Made by a program: the position numbers and the translations under genes. Below, piece after piece: positions 1 to 9,109 of a stretch of 64,000 nt of DNA (positions are counted from its first letter, which is position 1; every line of letters begins with the position of its first letter). Origin of the DNA: Pseudomonas sp. 2FG (lineage in GTDB: Bacteria; Pseudomonadota; Gammaproteobacteria; Pseudomonadales; Pseudomonadaceae); NCBI RefSeq assembly GCF_005502935.1, contig NZ_SCMP01000019.1:1-64000 (forward strand), given 5' to 3'. Under the pieces are notes generated by a model. The model was given only the letters and a program-made list of their open reading frames with translations, did no database searches and was not told where the DNA came from.

Positions 1-77
1 TCCTGCCGCATCGGCGAGAAGAGCGTATTTATCCTCGGGCTATCAGGCTCAAATCCCCGAAATATCCGATCAGAAAC

Positions 78-109
78 AAAAATGCCAATCAGCTTAACTG
101 ACTGGCATT
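78..109 (-). terminator. Intrinsic terminator downstream of pnp
   Basis: On the minus strand an AATGCCA...TGGCATT stem with a short loop around 91-100 is followed by a T-run. It lies about 45 bp past the pnp stop and probably ends the rpsO-pnp transcript. Bases 1-77 hold nothing else I can identify. Confidence 0.75.
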
Positions 110-153
110 AGCCCGCAAGGGCCCTCTTTCATCGGCATCAGCGAAGTTCGGGA

Positions 154-2259
154 TTAAACGCCCGAAGCCTCGGCTGCCGCTACGTCTTTGATCGACAGTT
201 TGATACGGCCGCGGTTGTCCACGTCGAGTACCAGAACTTTGACTTCCTGACCTTCTTTCAACACGTCGGTGACTTTCTCGACCCGCTGATCGCTCAGCAT
301 CGAGATGTGCACCAAACCGTCTTTGCCCGGCAGGATGTTGACGAATGCGCCGAAGTCGACGATGCGCTCAACCTTACCGACGTAGATCTTGCCGATCTCG
401 GCTTCCGCGGTGATGCCCAGTACGCGCTGACGCGCGGCCTCTGCAGCCTCCTTGGTTTCGCCGAAGATCTTGATGCTGCCGTCGTCTTCGATGTCGATCG
501 AAGCCTTGGTCTCTTCGCAGATAGCGCGGATGGTAGCGCCACCCTTGCCGATGACGTCGCGGATTTTGTCCTGATCGATCTTCATCGCGATCATGGTCGG
601 AGCATTAGCCGACAGCTCGGTGCGCGACTGAGCGATCACCTGGTTCATCTGACCGAGGATGTTCAGGCGAGCTTCCAGGGCTTGGCCCAGGGCGATCTCC
701 ATGATTTCTTCGGTGATGCCGTTGATCTTGATGTCCATCTGCAGCGCAGTAACGCCTTTAGCGGTACCGGCCACCTTGAAGTCCATGTCGCCGAGGTGGT
801 CTTCGTCACCGAGGATGTCGGTGAGGATGGCGAACTTCTCGCCTTCTTTCACCAGGCCCATGGCGATACCGGCAACCGGCGCCTTCATCGGCACACCAGC
901 ATCCATCAACGCCAGGGAAGCGCCGCAGACGGAAGCCATGGAGCTGGAGCCGTTGGACTCGGTGATTTCCGAGACTACACGGATGGTGTAGGGGAACACG
1001 TCGGCGGCCGGCAACATGGCCGCGATGCTGCGACGGGCCAGACGGCCGTGACCGATTTCGCGGCGACCGGCACCCCCCATGCGGCCGCACTCGCCTACCG
1101 AGTAGGGCGGGAAGTTGTAGTGCAGCATGAAGGGGTCTTTGCGCTCGCCTTCGAGGGTATCCAGCAGTTGCGCGTCACGAGCAGTACCCAGGGTCGCGAC
1201 CACCAGGGCCTGGGTTTCGCCACGGGTGAACAGCGCCGAACCGTGAGTCTTGCTCAGTACGCCGACTTCGATGGCCAGCGGGCGCACGGTGCGGGTGTCG
1301 CGACCATCGATACGCGGTTTGCCGTTGACGATGTTCTCGCGCACGGTGCGGTATTCGATTTCGCCGAAGGCGTCTTTGACTTCAGCCGCGGACGGCTGGC
1401 CTTCGGCACCGGAGAGCTTCGCAACCACCTGGTCACGCAGCTCGCCGAGACGACCATAACGCTCGTGCTTGACGGTGAGGGTGTAGGCCTGGGAGATCGC
1501 TTCGCCGAACTCGGCGCGGATGGCATCGAGCAGCACGGTGTTCTTGGCCTGGGCTTTCCAGTCCCAAGTCGGCTTGCCGACTTCGGCAGCCAGCTCGGCA
1601 ACGGCCTTGATCACCGACTGGAACTCATCGTGGGCGAACAGCACTGCGCCGAGCATCTGGTCTTCGGTCAGCTCTTTAGCTTCCGATTCAACCATCAGCA
1701 CGGCATCGGCGGTACCGGCCACGACCATGTCCAGGCTGGAAGCCTTGAGTTGCTCGTAGGTCGGGTTCAGCAGGTAACCGGTGCTTTCATGGAAGGCGAC
1801 GCGAGCGGCGCCGATCGGGCCCTCGAACGGGATGCCGGAGATGGCCAGAGCGGCCGAGGTGCCGATCATGGCAGCCACGTCCGGATCGGTTTTCTTGCTG
1901 GTCGACACGACGGTGCAGATGACCTGCACTTCGTTCATGAAACCTTCTGGGAACAGCGGACGGATCGGACGATCGATCAGACGCGAGGTCAGCGTCTCTT
2001 TCTCGGACGGACGCGCTTCACGCTTGAAGAAACCACCAGGGATCTTGCCGGCGGCATAGGTCTTTTCCTGGTAATGCACGGAAAGCGGGAAGAAGCCCTT
2101 GCTCGGGTCGGCGGTCTTGGCGCCAACCACTGTTACCAACACGGTAACGTCGTCATCGACGGTGACCAGCACAGCGCCGGAGGCTTGACGGGCGATACGG
2201 CCAGTCTCGAGGGTGACGGTCGATTGACCGAACTGGAATTTCTTGATTACCGGGTTCAC
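154..2259 (-). CDS. pnp: Polyribonucleotide nucleotidyltransferase (PNPase)
   Basis: PNPase phosphorolytically degrades RNA 3' to 5' and is a partner in the RNA degradosome. The 701-aa protein shows the family order: RNase PH-like core 1, a helical domain, RNase PH-like core 2 (GRMGGAGRREIGHGRLARR region), a KH domain (IRDVIGKGGATIRAI, about residue 560) and a C-terminal S1 domain (VGKVERIVDFGAFV). I place the start at a GTG giving VNPVIKKFQFGQ, with AAGG 8 nt upstream. This gives the usual 701 residues; the frame is open further upstream, but that extension does not resemble the family. It follows rpsO, the classical rpsO-pnp operon, where PNPase normally represses its own mRNA after RNase III cleavage of the leader; that regulation is family knowledge, not seen here. 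Confidence 0.97.
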   Translation of the reverse strand: MNPVIKKFQFGQSTVTLETGRIARQASGAVLVTVDDDVTVLVTVVGAKTADPSKGFFPLSVHYQEKTYAAGKIPGGFFKREARPSEKETLTSRLIDRPIRPLFPEGFMNEVQVICTVVSTSKKTDPDVAAMIGTSAALAISGIPFEGPIGAARVAFHESTGYLLNPTYEQLKASSLDMVVAGTADAVLMVESEAKELTEDQMLGAVLFAHDEFQSVIKAVAELAAEVGKPTWDWKAQAKNTVLLDAIRAEFGEAISQAYTLTVKHERYGRLGELRDQVVAKLSGAEGQPSAAEVKDAFGEIEYRTVRENIVNGKPRIDGRDTRTVRPLAIEVGVLSKTHGSALFTRGETQALVVATLGTARDAQLLDTLEGERKDPFMLHYNFPPYSVGECGRMGGAGRREIGHGRLARRSIAAMLPAADVFPYTIRVVSEITESNGSSSMASVCGASLALMDAGVPMKAPVAGIAMGLVKEGEKFAILTDILGDEDHLGDMDFKVAGTAKGVTALQMDIKINGITEEIMEIALGQALEARLNILGQMNQVIAQSRTELSANAPTMIAMKIDQDKIRDVIGKGGATIRAICEETKASIDIEDDGSIKIFGETKEAAEAARQRVLGITAEAEIGKIYVGKVERIVDFGAFVNILPGKDGLVHISMLSDQRVEKVTDVLKEGQEVKVLVLDVDNRGRIKLSIKDVAAAEASGV

Positions 2260-2435
2260 GGTGTCGTTACCTTCTATTTGCCTTGGGGAAATCTGTGTGT
2301 TGCGAAATTTGTGGGCAACGACGGGATTCGGACCCGAGGGCTGTCCAGATAAAACTTGAGGCTGGAAGCCTGCCACGCCCCATCAGGAAAACCCGACAAG
2401 CCGCAACAGACAACCAACCTCTAGCAACGTCGCTA

Positions 2436-2705
2436 TTAGCGACGCAGACCCAGGCGCCCGATCAGGGTGCTGTAACGAGTGGCGTCCTTACCTTTCAGGT
2501 AATCCAGCAGCTTACGACGCTGGTTTACCATACGGATCAGGCCACGACGCGAGTGGTGGTCTTTACCGTTGGCCTTGAAGTGGCCTTGCAGCTTGTTGAT
2601 GTTGGCGGTCAGCAGTGCAACTTGCACTTCCGGAGAACCGGTGTCGCCTACAGCTTGCTGGTAGTCGGTTACGATCTGAGCTTTTTCTTCAACGCTGAGT
2701 GCCAT
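2436..2705 (-). CDS. rpsO: 30S ribosomal protein S15
   Basis: S15 is a primary 16S rRNA-binding protein that nucleates the central domain of the small subunit. The 89-aa protein is full length and carries the family signature (GSPEVQVALLTANINKL, HHSRRGLIRMVNQRRKLLDYL). Its stop codon lies inside a short perfect stem (GTCGC/GCGAC, 2430-2446) with no T-run, so read-through into pnp is expected. Pnp begins 176 bp further on. In E. coli S15 represses its own translation by binding a pseudoknot in its leader; the leader here (2706-2821) was not folded. Confidence 0.98.
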   Translation of the reverse strand: MALSVEEKAQIVTDYQQAVGDTGSPEVQVALLTANINKLQGHFKANGKDHHSRRGLIRMVNQRRKLLDYLKGKDATRYSTLIGRLGLRR

Positions 2706-2821
2706 GTGGCTTCCTCTCAGTTAGGACACTGCGAAACGACGCAGTTCCAATAGGCCGAGGACAAATCCTCGTATCTTAAAGTGAGATGTGACCGTGCCTA
2801 TTAACAGCCACCCTCGTTCGG

Positions 2822-3739
2822 TCATTCTGACCGAATCAATCGACGCGGCGCGATACGCCCGTCTTCGCTCACTTCACCGATACCGATAAAGCGACCGTTA
2901 TGATCTTGCACCCGGACCATGCCGAACTTCGGCGCATCCGGGGCACGTACCGGCTGCCCATGCAGCCAATAAAACGCACTGTGTTCCGAGAACTGCAACA
3001 GTGGCCAATGCTCAAGCCCGCTGTCCGACGGCAGTAGGAACTGATCGACCGCCTCGTTACCACCTTCGGCGTGGGCTTGTTCCAGCTCGTCCAGGCTGAC
3101 CGTCTGGGCCAGGCTGAAGGGACCGGCCTGAGTACGACGCAATTCCGCAACGTGGGCGCCACAACCCAGAATCTGGCCAATATCCTCGACCAGGGTGCGG
3201 ATATAGGTGCCTTTGCTGCAGGCTACTGCCAGCCGCGCCTGCGCCGACTCGCAGACCAGTAATTCCAGGCGCGCAATAGTAACAGAACGCGCTTCGCGCT
3301 CCACTATCTCGCCAGCCCGCGCCAGCTTGTAGAGCGGCTGCCCATCACGCTTGAGCGCCGAATACATCGGCGGTATCTGACTGATTTCCCCACGAAAACG
3401 GGGTAAAACCGCCTCAATATCGGCGCGACCAACGGTCACTTCACGACGCTCCAGCACTTCGCCTTCCGCATCGGCCGTGGTGGTCGTGACCCCCAGTTGC
3501 ATGACGGTCTCGTAACCCTTGTCGGCATCGAGCAAGTATTGCGAGAACTTGGTCGCCTCGCCGAAGCACAGCGGCAACACGCCGGTGGCCAGCGGATCGA
3601 GGCTGCCGGTATGCCCGGCTTTCTCGGCATTCAGCAGCCAACGCACCTTCTGTAGCGCCGCGTTGGAGCTAAAGCCCTTAGGCTTGTCGAGCAGGATGAT
3701 GCCGCTGACGTTACGGCGAATACGCTTAACCTGAGCCAC
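2822..3739 (-). CDS. truB: tRNA pseudouridine(55) synthase
   Basis: TruB isomerises U55 to pseudouridine in the T-loop of nearly all elongator tRNAs and also acts as a tRNA chaperone. The 305-aa protein has the catalytic-aspartate motif GSLDPLATG (Asp48), the KGTYIRTL motif and a C-terminal PUA-like domain. The start is GTG (MAQVKRI), 4 bp after the rbfA stop, so translation is probably coupled. It belongs to the rimP-nusA-infB-rbfA-truB operon. This window also contains a tRNA-fMet copy whose T-loop, the TruB target site, is damaged. Confidence 0.97.
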   Translation of the reverse strand: MAQVKRIRRNVSGIILLDKPKGFSSNAALQKVRWLLNAEKAGHTGSLDPLATGVLPLCFGEATKFSQYLLDADKGYETVMQLGVTTTTADAEGEVLERREVTVGRADIEAVLPRFRGEISQIPPMYSALKRDGQPLYKLARAGEIVEREARSVTIARLELLVCESAQARLAVACSKGTYIRTLVEDIGQILGCGAHVAELRRTQAGPFSLAQTVSLDELEQAHAEGGNEAVDQFLLPSDSGLEHWPLLQFSEHSAFYWLHGQPVRAPDAPKFGMVRVQDHNGRFIGIGEVSEDGRIAPRRLIRSE

Positions 3740-3743
3740 GCCT

Positions 3744-4157
3744 CTACTCCTTGACTTCGGCCTTGACCTCAGCCGCGGCGACGTCCCCAGGATGCTGGCC
3801 GTCCTCCGCCACTGCCCGCTCGATCAGCGCCGACAGGTGCGCACCGCGCATCACACTTTCGTCGTAGTGGAAATGCAGTTGCGGCACGCTGCGCAGCTTC
3901 ATCGCCCGGGCCAACTGCATGCGCAGGAAGCCGGCGGCGTCGTTGAGCACCTTGATGTTCTGTGCGATGTCTTCAGCGCTGTCCTGGCCCATCACGGTGA
4001 TGAAAATCTTCGCGTGGCCGACATCACGACTCACCTCGACGGCGGTGATGGTCACCAGGCCTACGCGCGGGTCTTTGATTTCGCGACGGATAAGCTGCGA
4101 CAGCTCGCGCTGCATCTGATCGCCGATGCGTTGGGTACGGCTATATTCTTTTGCCAT
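3744..4157 (-). CDS. rbfA: 30S ribosome-binding factor A
   Basis: RbfA is a cold-shock assembly factor that binds immature 30S subunits near the 5' end of 16S rRNA. The 137-aa sequence shows the KH-fold family core: EYSRTQRIGDQMQRELSQLI at the N terminus, DPRVGLVTITAVEVSRD, and MKLRSVPQLHFHYDES. The C-terminal tail (about 20 residues, rich in Ala, Glu and Val) is variable in the family. It lies 124 bp after infB and 4 bp before truB in the same orientation. Confidence 0.96.
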   Translation of the reverse strand: MAKEYSRTQRIGDQMQRELSQLIRREIKDPRVGLVTITAVEVSRDVGHAKIFITVMGQDSAEDIAQNIKVLNDAAGFLRMQLARAMKLRSVPQLHFHYDESVMRGAHLSALIERAVAEDGQHPGDVAAAEVKAEVKE

Positions 4158-4231
4158 GGTGCTCTACACCTATCACTTCTAGCCTGTCACTCACCGCGCG
4201 GGCAAAACCCAGGCGGTCTGAAAGCGGCAAA

Positions 4232-4262
4232 CGCCCGGCCAGGCAGAAGCCGGACCGGGCGT
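4232..4262 (-). repeat. GC-rich stem-loop between infB and rbfA
   Basis: On the minus strand CGCCCGG...CCGGGCG forms a strong imperfect stem around a TTCTG loop, 20 bp after the infB stop, followed only by TTT. It could be a partial terminator or an RNA-processing/stability hairpin that sets the infB:rbfA ratio. The function is inferred. Confidence 0.5.
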
Positions 4263-4281
4263 TGCGTATAACAGCTCGCGC

Positions 4282-6792
4282 TTAGAGGCTACGAGCCACC
4301 TGGATCTTCTCGAACACTTCGATCTTGTCACCGGCTTTGACGTCGTTGTAGCTCTTCACGCCGATACCGCATTCCATGCCCGCACGGACTTCGGACATGT
4401 CGTCCTTGAAGCGGCGCAGGGACTCCAGCTCGCCCTCGAAGATCACCACGTCGTCGCGCAGTACGCGGATCGGACGGTTACGGTGCACAACACCTTCCAG
4501 CACCATGCAACCGGCGATCGCACCGAACTTCGGCGAACGGAACACGTCACGCACTTCGGCAACACCCAGGATGTTCTCGCGAACATCGCTGCCGAGCATA
4601 CCGGTGAGGGCTTTCTTGACGTCTTCGATGATGTCGTAGATCACGTTGTAGTAACGCATATCCAGACCTTCCTGCTCGACGAGCTTCCGTGCGCCCGCAT
4701 CGGCACGCACGTTGAAGCCAAACAGTACGGCGTTGGAGGCCAATGCCAGGTTCGCATCGCTCTCGGTGATACCACCGACACCGCCACCGACTACGCACAC
4801 CTGCACTTCGTCGTTACCCAGGCCACCCAAGGCGCCCTGCAAGGCTTCCAGCGATCCCCGGACGTCAGATTTGAGGACGATATTGAGCGTCTTCTTCTCT
4901 GCCTGACCCATGTTCTCGAAGATGTTCTCCAGCTTGCCGGCATGTGCGCGAGCCAGTTTGACTTCGCGGAACTTGCCTTGACGGAACAAGGCCACTTCAC
5001 GCGCCTTCTTCTCATCGGTCAACACGCTGAGCTCGTCACCTGCATCCGGGGTGCCATCCAAGCCGAGGATTTCGACCGGGATCGACGGGCCGGCTTCTTT
5101 CACCGGCTTGCCGTTCTCGTCGAGCATGGCGCGGATGCGGCCGAAGTTCGAGCCGACCAGCACCATGTCGCCTTGGCGCAGGGTACCGTCTTGGACCAGA
5201 ACGGTTGCAACCGGGCCACGACCTTTGTCGAGACGCGATTCAACCACGACGCCTCGTCCAGGAGCGGACGGGATCGCTTTCAGCTCCAGAACTTCGGCTT
5301 GCAACAGGACTGCTTCGAGCAGCTCGTCGACACCGGTACCCATTTTCGCGGAGACGGAAACGAACGGGTTGTCACCACCCCATTCTTCCGAGGTAACACC
5401 GTGGACGGACAGTTCGCTCCTGATGCGATCGAGATCGGCACCCGGCTTGTCGATTTTGTTGACTGCAACGACCAGCGGAACGCCCGCAGCCTTCGCATGC
5501 TGTACAGCTTCGATGGTCTGCGGCATCACGCCGTCGTCCGCCGCCACCACCAGGATCACGATGTCGGTGGCCTTGGCACCACGGGCACGCATGGCGGTAA
5601 ACGCGGCGTGACCCGGGGTATCGAGGAAGGTGATCATGCCGCGTTCAGTTTCAACGTGGTAGGCACCGATGTGCTGGGTGATACCACCGGCTTCACCGGC
5701 GGCCACCTTGGCGCGACGGATGTAGTCGAGCAGCGAGGTCTTGCCGTGGTCGACGTGGCCCATAACGGTCACCACCGGCGCACGGGCAATGGCTTCACCT
5801 TCGAACTTCAAGGATTCAGCCAATTGCTCTTCCAGGGCGTTGTCGCTGATCAGCTTGACGTTGTGGCCGAGCTCTTCGGCAATCAGTTGCGCAGTTTCCT
5901 GATCCAGAACCTGGTTGATGGTCACCGGAGTGCCCATCTTGAACATGAACTTGATCACTTCAGCGGCTTTGACCGACATCTGTTGCGACAGCTCGCCAAC
6001 CGTGATGGTCTCGCCAATCGCCACATCACGGACTACCGGCCCGGTTGGGCTCTGGAAGCCGTGTTGGTTACGCTTCTTCAGCTTGGCCTTGCCACGCCCA
6101 CCGCGACGGAAGCTGTCGCTTTCCTCGTCAGTAGTACGCGGCGCCACACGCGGAGCCGGAACCTTTTCCTTCTCTTTGACCGACGGACGATGCGCAGTGT
6201 TCTTGCGGTCGCCACGGCGATCGCTATCATCATTGCGAGTCTTGTCCGGGCGGCGCGGCTCATCTTTCTTGCGCTCATCCGCCGCCGGCGCAACGACCGG
6301 CGGCAACTCAACGGCCGCAACCGCGGCCGAGACGTCGCGAACCACTTCAGCTTGGGCAGCGGACTGAGCCGGAGCGCTGGCCTGACGGCGCGCTTCCCCT
6401 TCAGCCTGGCGCTTGGCTTCTTCGGCAGCCTTCAGGCGCGCAGCCTCTTCCACAGCACGCTGCTCTTCCTGCTCACGCTTCTGTTCGGCTTCGATTTCTT
6501 CCGAGCTGCGCTTAACGAAGGTTTTCTTCTTGCGCACTTCAACACTGATAGTTTTGCTACCGGCGACGCGCAGCGTGCTGGTGGTCTTGCGCTGCAAGGT
6601 AATCTTGCGCGGCTCTTCAACCTTTTCGCCGTGACTTCCTTTGAGATGCGCCAATAAGGCCTGCTTCTCGTTATCGGTCACAACTTGCTCGGCGCTGGTG
6701 TGCGGCAAACCCGCCTCACGCATCTGCAGCAGCAGGCGCTCTAGCGGTGTGTCGACCACTTGGGCCAGTTCTTTCACCGTGACTTGCGTCAT
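4282..6792 (-). CDS. infB: Translation initiation factor IF-2
   Basis: IF-2 is the GTPase that brings fMet-tRNA to the 30S subunit and promotes subunit joining. The 836-aa protein has the N-terminal IF2-N fold (VTVKELAQVVDTPLERLLLQ), a long charged low-complexity linker (about 90-240), a second IF2-N domain, then the GTPase domain with GHVDHGKTS (G1), DTPGH (G3) and NKID (G4), and the C-terminal C1/C2 domains that bind the initiator. Alternative internal starts (IF2-beta type) are common in the family and were not resolved. The ORF starts 25 bp after nusA. Its ligand gene tRNA-fMet stands at the head of this cluster but looks degenerate here. Confidence 0.97.
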   Translation of the reverse strand: MTQVTVKELAQVVDTPLERLLLQMREAGLPHTSAEQVVTDNEKQALLAHLKGSHGEKVEEPRKITLQRKTTSTLRVAGSKTISVEVRKKKTFVKRSSEEIEAEQKREQEEQRAVEEAARLKAAEEAKRQAEGEARRQASAPAQSAAQAEVVRDVSAAVAAVELPPVVAPAADERKKDEPRRPDKTRNDDSDRRGDRKNTAHRPSVKEKEKVPAPRVAPRTTDEESDSFRRGGRGKAKLKKRNQHGFQSPTGPVVRDVAIGETITVGELSQQMSVKAAEVIKFMFKMGTPVTINQVLDQETAQLIAEELGHNVKLISDNALEEQLAESLKFEGEAIARAPVVTVMGHVDHGKTSLLDYIRRAKVAAGEAGGITQHIGAYHVETERGMITFLDTPGHAAFTAMRARGAKATDIVILVVAADDGVMPQTIEAVQHAKAAGVPLVVAVNKIDKPGADLDRIRSELSVHGVTSEEWGGDNPFVSVSAKMGTGVDELLEAVLLQAEVLELKAIPSAPGRGVVVESRLDKGRGPVATVLVQDGTLRQGDMVLVGSNFGRIRAMLDENGKPVKEAGPSIPVEILGLDGTPDAGDELSVLTDEKKAREVALFRQGKFREVKLARAHAGKLENIFENMGQAEKKTLNIVLKSDVRGSLEALQGALGGLGNDEVQVCVVGGGVGGITESDANLALASNAVLFGFNVRADAGARKLVEQEGLDMRYYNVIYDIIEDVKKALTGMLGSDVRENILGVAEVRDVFRSPKFGAIAGCMVLEGVVHRNRPIRVLRDDVVIFEGELESLRRFKDDMSEVRAGMECGIGVKSYNDVKAGDKIEVFEKIQVARSL

Positions 6793-6817
6793 GCACTTCT
6801 CTCCTCAGGCCGCGAAC

Positions 6818-8299
6818 TTACTCGAACCAATGGGCTCGGGCGGCCATGATCAACTTGCCGGCACGCTCAGCGTCGATACCGTCGATGTCGAGCAGGTCGT
6901 CAATCGACTGCTCGGCCAGGTCTTCGCGGGTAATCACGCCGCGCACTGCCAGTTCATGCGCAAGCGCCTTGTCCATACCCTCGAGTGAGAGCAGGTCGTC
7001 GGCGGGATGAGCGTCTGCCAGCTTTTCTTCTGTAGCGATGGCTTTAGTCAGCAAGCGATCCTTGGCGCGAGCGCGAAGTTCGGTGACGATCTCTTCGTCA
7101 AAACCCTCGATGCTGAGCATTTCTTCCATCGGCACATAGGCGATTTCTTCCAGGCTAGTGAAGCCTTCTTCCACCAACACCTGCGCCAACTCCTCATCGA
7201 CTTCCAACTCGTCGATAAAGCGCTGCAGGATGTCGCCAGTTTCAGCTTGTTGCTTCGCCTGGATATCCGCTTCGGTCATCACGTTCAGCGTCCAACCGGT
7301 CAACTGACTGGCTAACCGCACGTTCTGACCGCCACGGCCAATAGCCTGAGCCAGATTGTCTTCGCCAACGGCGATGTCCATGGCATGGGCATCTTCGTCA
7401 ACGATGATGGCTGCGACTTCGGCCGGTGACATGGCGTTGATCACGAACTGTGCAGGATTGTCATCCCACAGCACGATATCGACACGCTCACCGCCCAACT
7501 CACCCGACACGGCTTGCACACGCGAGCCGCGCATGCCGATGCAGGCGCCTTGCGGGTCGATGCGTTTGTCTTTGGAGCGCACGGCAATTTTGGCGCGCGA
7601 ACCCGGATCACGGGAGGCGGCCATCACTTCGATCAACTCTTCAGCGATTTCCGGGACTTCGATGCGGAACAATTCGATCAGCATTTCCGGCGCAGTACGC
7701 GACAGAATCAGCTGCGGGCCGCGGTTCTCGGTGCGGATTTCTTTCAGCAAGGCGCGCACGCGGGCACCCACGCGGAAAGTTTCACGCGAGATGATGTCTT
7801 CACGCGCCAGCAGCGCCTCAGCGTTGTTACCCAGATCGACGATGACGTTGTCGCGGGTCACTTTCTTCACGGTGCCGGCAATGATCTCACCGAGCCGCTC
7901 ACGATACGCCTCGACCACTTGAGCGCGCTCAGCCTCACGAACCTTCTGCACTATCACCTGTTTGGCGGTCTGCGCAGCGATACGGCCGAACTCGATCGAT
8001 TCGATTTTCTCTTCGATCACGTCGCCAATCTGGGCATCCGGCTTTTGTTCCCGCGCTTCATCGAGCGTCAGTTCAGAAGCCAGGTTAAGCAGCGACTCGT
8101 CGTCGACCACGGTCCAGCAACGGAAGGTCTCGTAGTTACCGGTGTGGCGATTAATCTCCACACGCAACTCAACCTCAACGTCAAAACGCTTTTTGGTCGC
8201 AGTGGCCAGGGCCAGCTCCAGCGCCTCAAAAATAACGCCGGCCGGTACGCCCTTTTCGTTGGACACCGACTCAACAACCAGCAGTACTTCTTTGCTCAT
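6818..8299 (-). CDS. nusA: Transcription termination/antitermination factor NusA
   Basis: NusA binds RNA polymerase and nascent RNA. It promotes pausing and intrinsic termination, and takes part in antitermination complexes. The 493-aa protein shows the N-terminal RNAP-binding domain (MSKEVLLVVESVSNEKGVP), an S1 domain (GTVKKVTRDNVIVDLGNNAEA), two KH domains (about 230-345, including DPQGACIGMRGSRVQAVS and GRGGQNVRLASQLTGW), and two acidic C-terminal repeats. The ATG chosen gives the usual family length; an in-frame upstream extension of seven residues is not conserved. It sits between rimP and infB. The rimP leader carries an intrinsic terminator that could be a target of NusA autoregulation. 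Confidence 0.97.
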   Translation of the reverse strand: MSKEVLLVVESVSNEKGVPAGVIFEALELALATATKKRFDVEVELRVEINRHTGNYETFRCWTVVDDESLLNLASELTLDEAREQKPDAQIGDVIEEKIESIEFGRIAAQTAKQVIVQKVREAERAQVVEAYRERLGEIIAGTVKKVTRDNVIVDLGNNAEALLAREDIISRETFRVGARVRALLKEIRTENRGPQLILSRTAPEMLIELFRIEVPEIAEELIEVMAASRDPGSRAKIAVRSKDKRIDPQGACIGMRGSRVQAVSGELGGERVDIVLWDDNPAQFVINAMSPAEVAAIIVDEDAHAMDIAVGEDNLAQAIGRGGQNVRLASQLTGWTLNVMTEADIQAKQQAETGDILQRFIDELEVDEELAQVLVEEGFTSLEEIAYVPMEEMLSIEGFDEEIVTELRARAKDRLLTKAIATEEKLADAHPADDLLSLEGMDKALAHELAVRGVITREDLAEQSIDDLLDIDGIDAERAGKLIMAARAHWFE

Positions 8300-8346
8300 C
8301 GTACGCCTCGCCTTTCGCAATCCATTGGATCCGCGGGATCCGCGTC

Positions 8347-8805
8347 TCAGTCAAAACTGGGAACAATATTGGCCTTGTCGATCGAGTCGATCGGCAACAG
8401 ATATTCGTGATCATCAACCAGCACCACGACGTCCTGCTCCTCTACTCCGCGGAGGAGGCCCTGAAAGTTGCGCCGCCCATCAAAAGGCGAACGCAGCTTG
8501 ATCTTTACTTGCTCACCGGCATGCGCAGCGAACTGTTCAATAGTAAACAGTGGCCGATCCATACCCGGAGAGGACACCTCAAGGGTGTATTCGCTACTGA
8601 CTGGGTCCTCGACATCGAGAACGCCACTCAACTGACGGCTGACCTTCTCGCAGTCTTCAACGAGAATGCCATTGGCATGATCGATATAGATCCGCAGCAG
8701 AGAATGCCGCCCCTGAGACAGGAACTCGATACCCCAGCATTGATAGCCAAGGGCCTCGACTACCGGGGCCAACAAGGCCTGCAACTCTTCTAGCTTGCTC
8801 GACAC
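8347..8805 (-). CDS. rimP: Ribosome maturation factor RimP
   Basis: RimP is needed for late 30S maturation and interacts with S12. The 152-aa protein shows the N-terminal alpha/beta domain (LEELQALLAPVVEALGYQCW, LRIYIDHANGILVEDCEKVSRQL), the conserved YTLEVSSPGMDRPLF motif and the C-terminal SH3-like domain. It is the first protein gene of the rimP-nusA-infB-rbfA-truB series and lies 41 bp upstream of nusA. It has its own predicted promoter and a leader terminator (separate entries). Confidence 0.96.
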   Translation of the reverse strand: MSSKLEELQALLAPVVEALGYQCWGIEFLSQGRHSLLRIYIDHANGILVEDCEKVSRQLSGVLDVEDPVSSEYTLEVSSPGMDRPLFTIEQFAAHAGEQVKIKLRSPFDGRRNFQGLLRGVEEQDVVVLVDDHEYLLPIDSIDKANIVPSFD

Positions 8806-8833
8806 CTGAACCCCTCGTGCGCGCTGTGCAAAT

Positions 8834-8855
8834 AAAAAATGGGCGAATCGCCCAT
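8834..8855 (-). terminator. Intrinsic terminator/attenuator in the rimP leader
   Basis: On the minus strand a near-perfect palindrome (ATGGGCGA-A-TCGCCCAT read on the plus strand, 8839-8855) is followed by six Ts (8834-8839), about 30 bp before the rimP start and about 7 bp after the predicted transcription start. This is a textbook intrinsic terminator placed within a leader, so it probably attenuates rimP-nusA-infB. No alternative antiterminator fold was worked out. Confidence 0.65.
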
Positions 8856-8868
8856 CCCTTTGAAACCG

Positions 8869-8897
8869 CTTATAGATACAGCGGATCTAACTGTCCA
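8869..8897 (-). promoter_or_regulatory. Predicted sigma-70 promoter of rimP-nusA-infB
   Basis: On the minus strand TGGACA (8892-8897) and TATAAG (8869-8874) are separated by 17 bp. It lies between the tRNA-fMet terminator and the rimP leader terminator, so it would let the protein genes be transcribed independently of the tRNA promoter. Confidence 0.6.
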
Positions 8898-8903
8898 GCT
8901 AGC

Positions 8904-8925
8904 AAAAAGCCCCTGAAAAGGGGCT
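8904..8925 (-). terminator. Intrinsic terminator downstream of tRNA-fMet
   Basis: The minus strand shows AGCCCC-(loop)-GGGGCT followed by TTTTT, about 10 bp after the CCA end of the tRNA. Confidence 0.8.
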
Positions 8926-8935
8926 CCGCTACAAC

Positions 8936-9010
<75 letters not shown>

Positions 9011-9026
9011 CCAAAGCTGGGGCCGG

Positions 9027-9056
9027 ATTATACGGCCTAACATGCTCAAGGGTCAA
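9027..9056 (-). promoter_or_regulatory. Predicted promoter of tRNA-fMet
   Basis: On the minus strand TTGACC (9051-9056) and a perfect TATAAT (9027-9032) are separated by 18 bp, followed by a GC-rich discriminator. This is typical of stable-RNA promoters under stringent control. Confidence 0.7.
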
Positions 9057-9068
9057 TCCAACCCCTAC

Positions 9069-9103
9069 CAACAAGAAAGCCCGCTTACAGCGGGCCTTCT
9101 TGT
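9069..9103 (-). terminator. Intrinsic terminator downstream of tRNA-Leu
   Basis: The minus strand carries AAGGCCCGCT-(loop)-AGCGGGCTTTCTT immediately after the tRNA. It would end the glmM-tpiA-secG-tRNA-Leu transcript. Confidence 0.75.
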
Positions 9104-9109
9104 TAAATA

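Noticed and set aside
2316..2338. tRNA T-arm-like sequence (CGGG-TCCGAAT-CCCG on the minus strand) in the rpsO-pnp spacer
   Set aside because: No acceptor, D or anticodon arm can be built around it; probably a coincidence or part of a leader hairpin.
307..2352. Long plus-strand open frame opposite pnp (681 codons)
   Set aside because: The sequence is low-complexity His/Asp/Gly/Val-rich, typical of the antisense of a high-GC gene; pnp on the other strand is certain.
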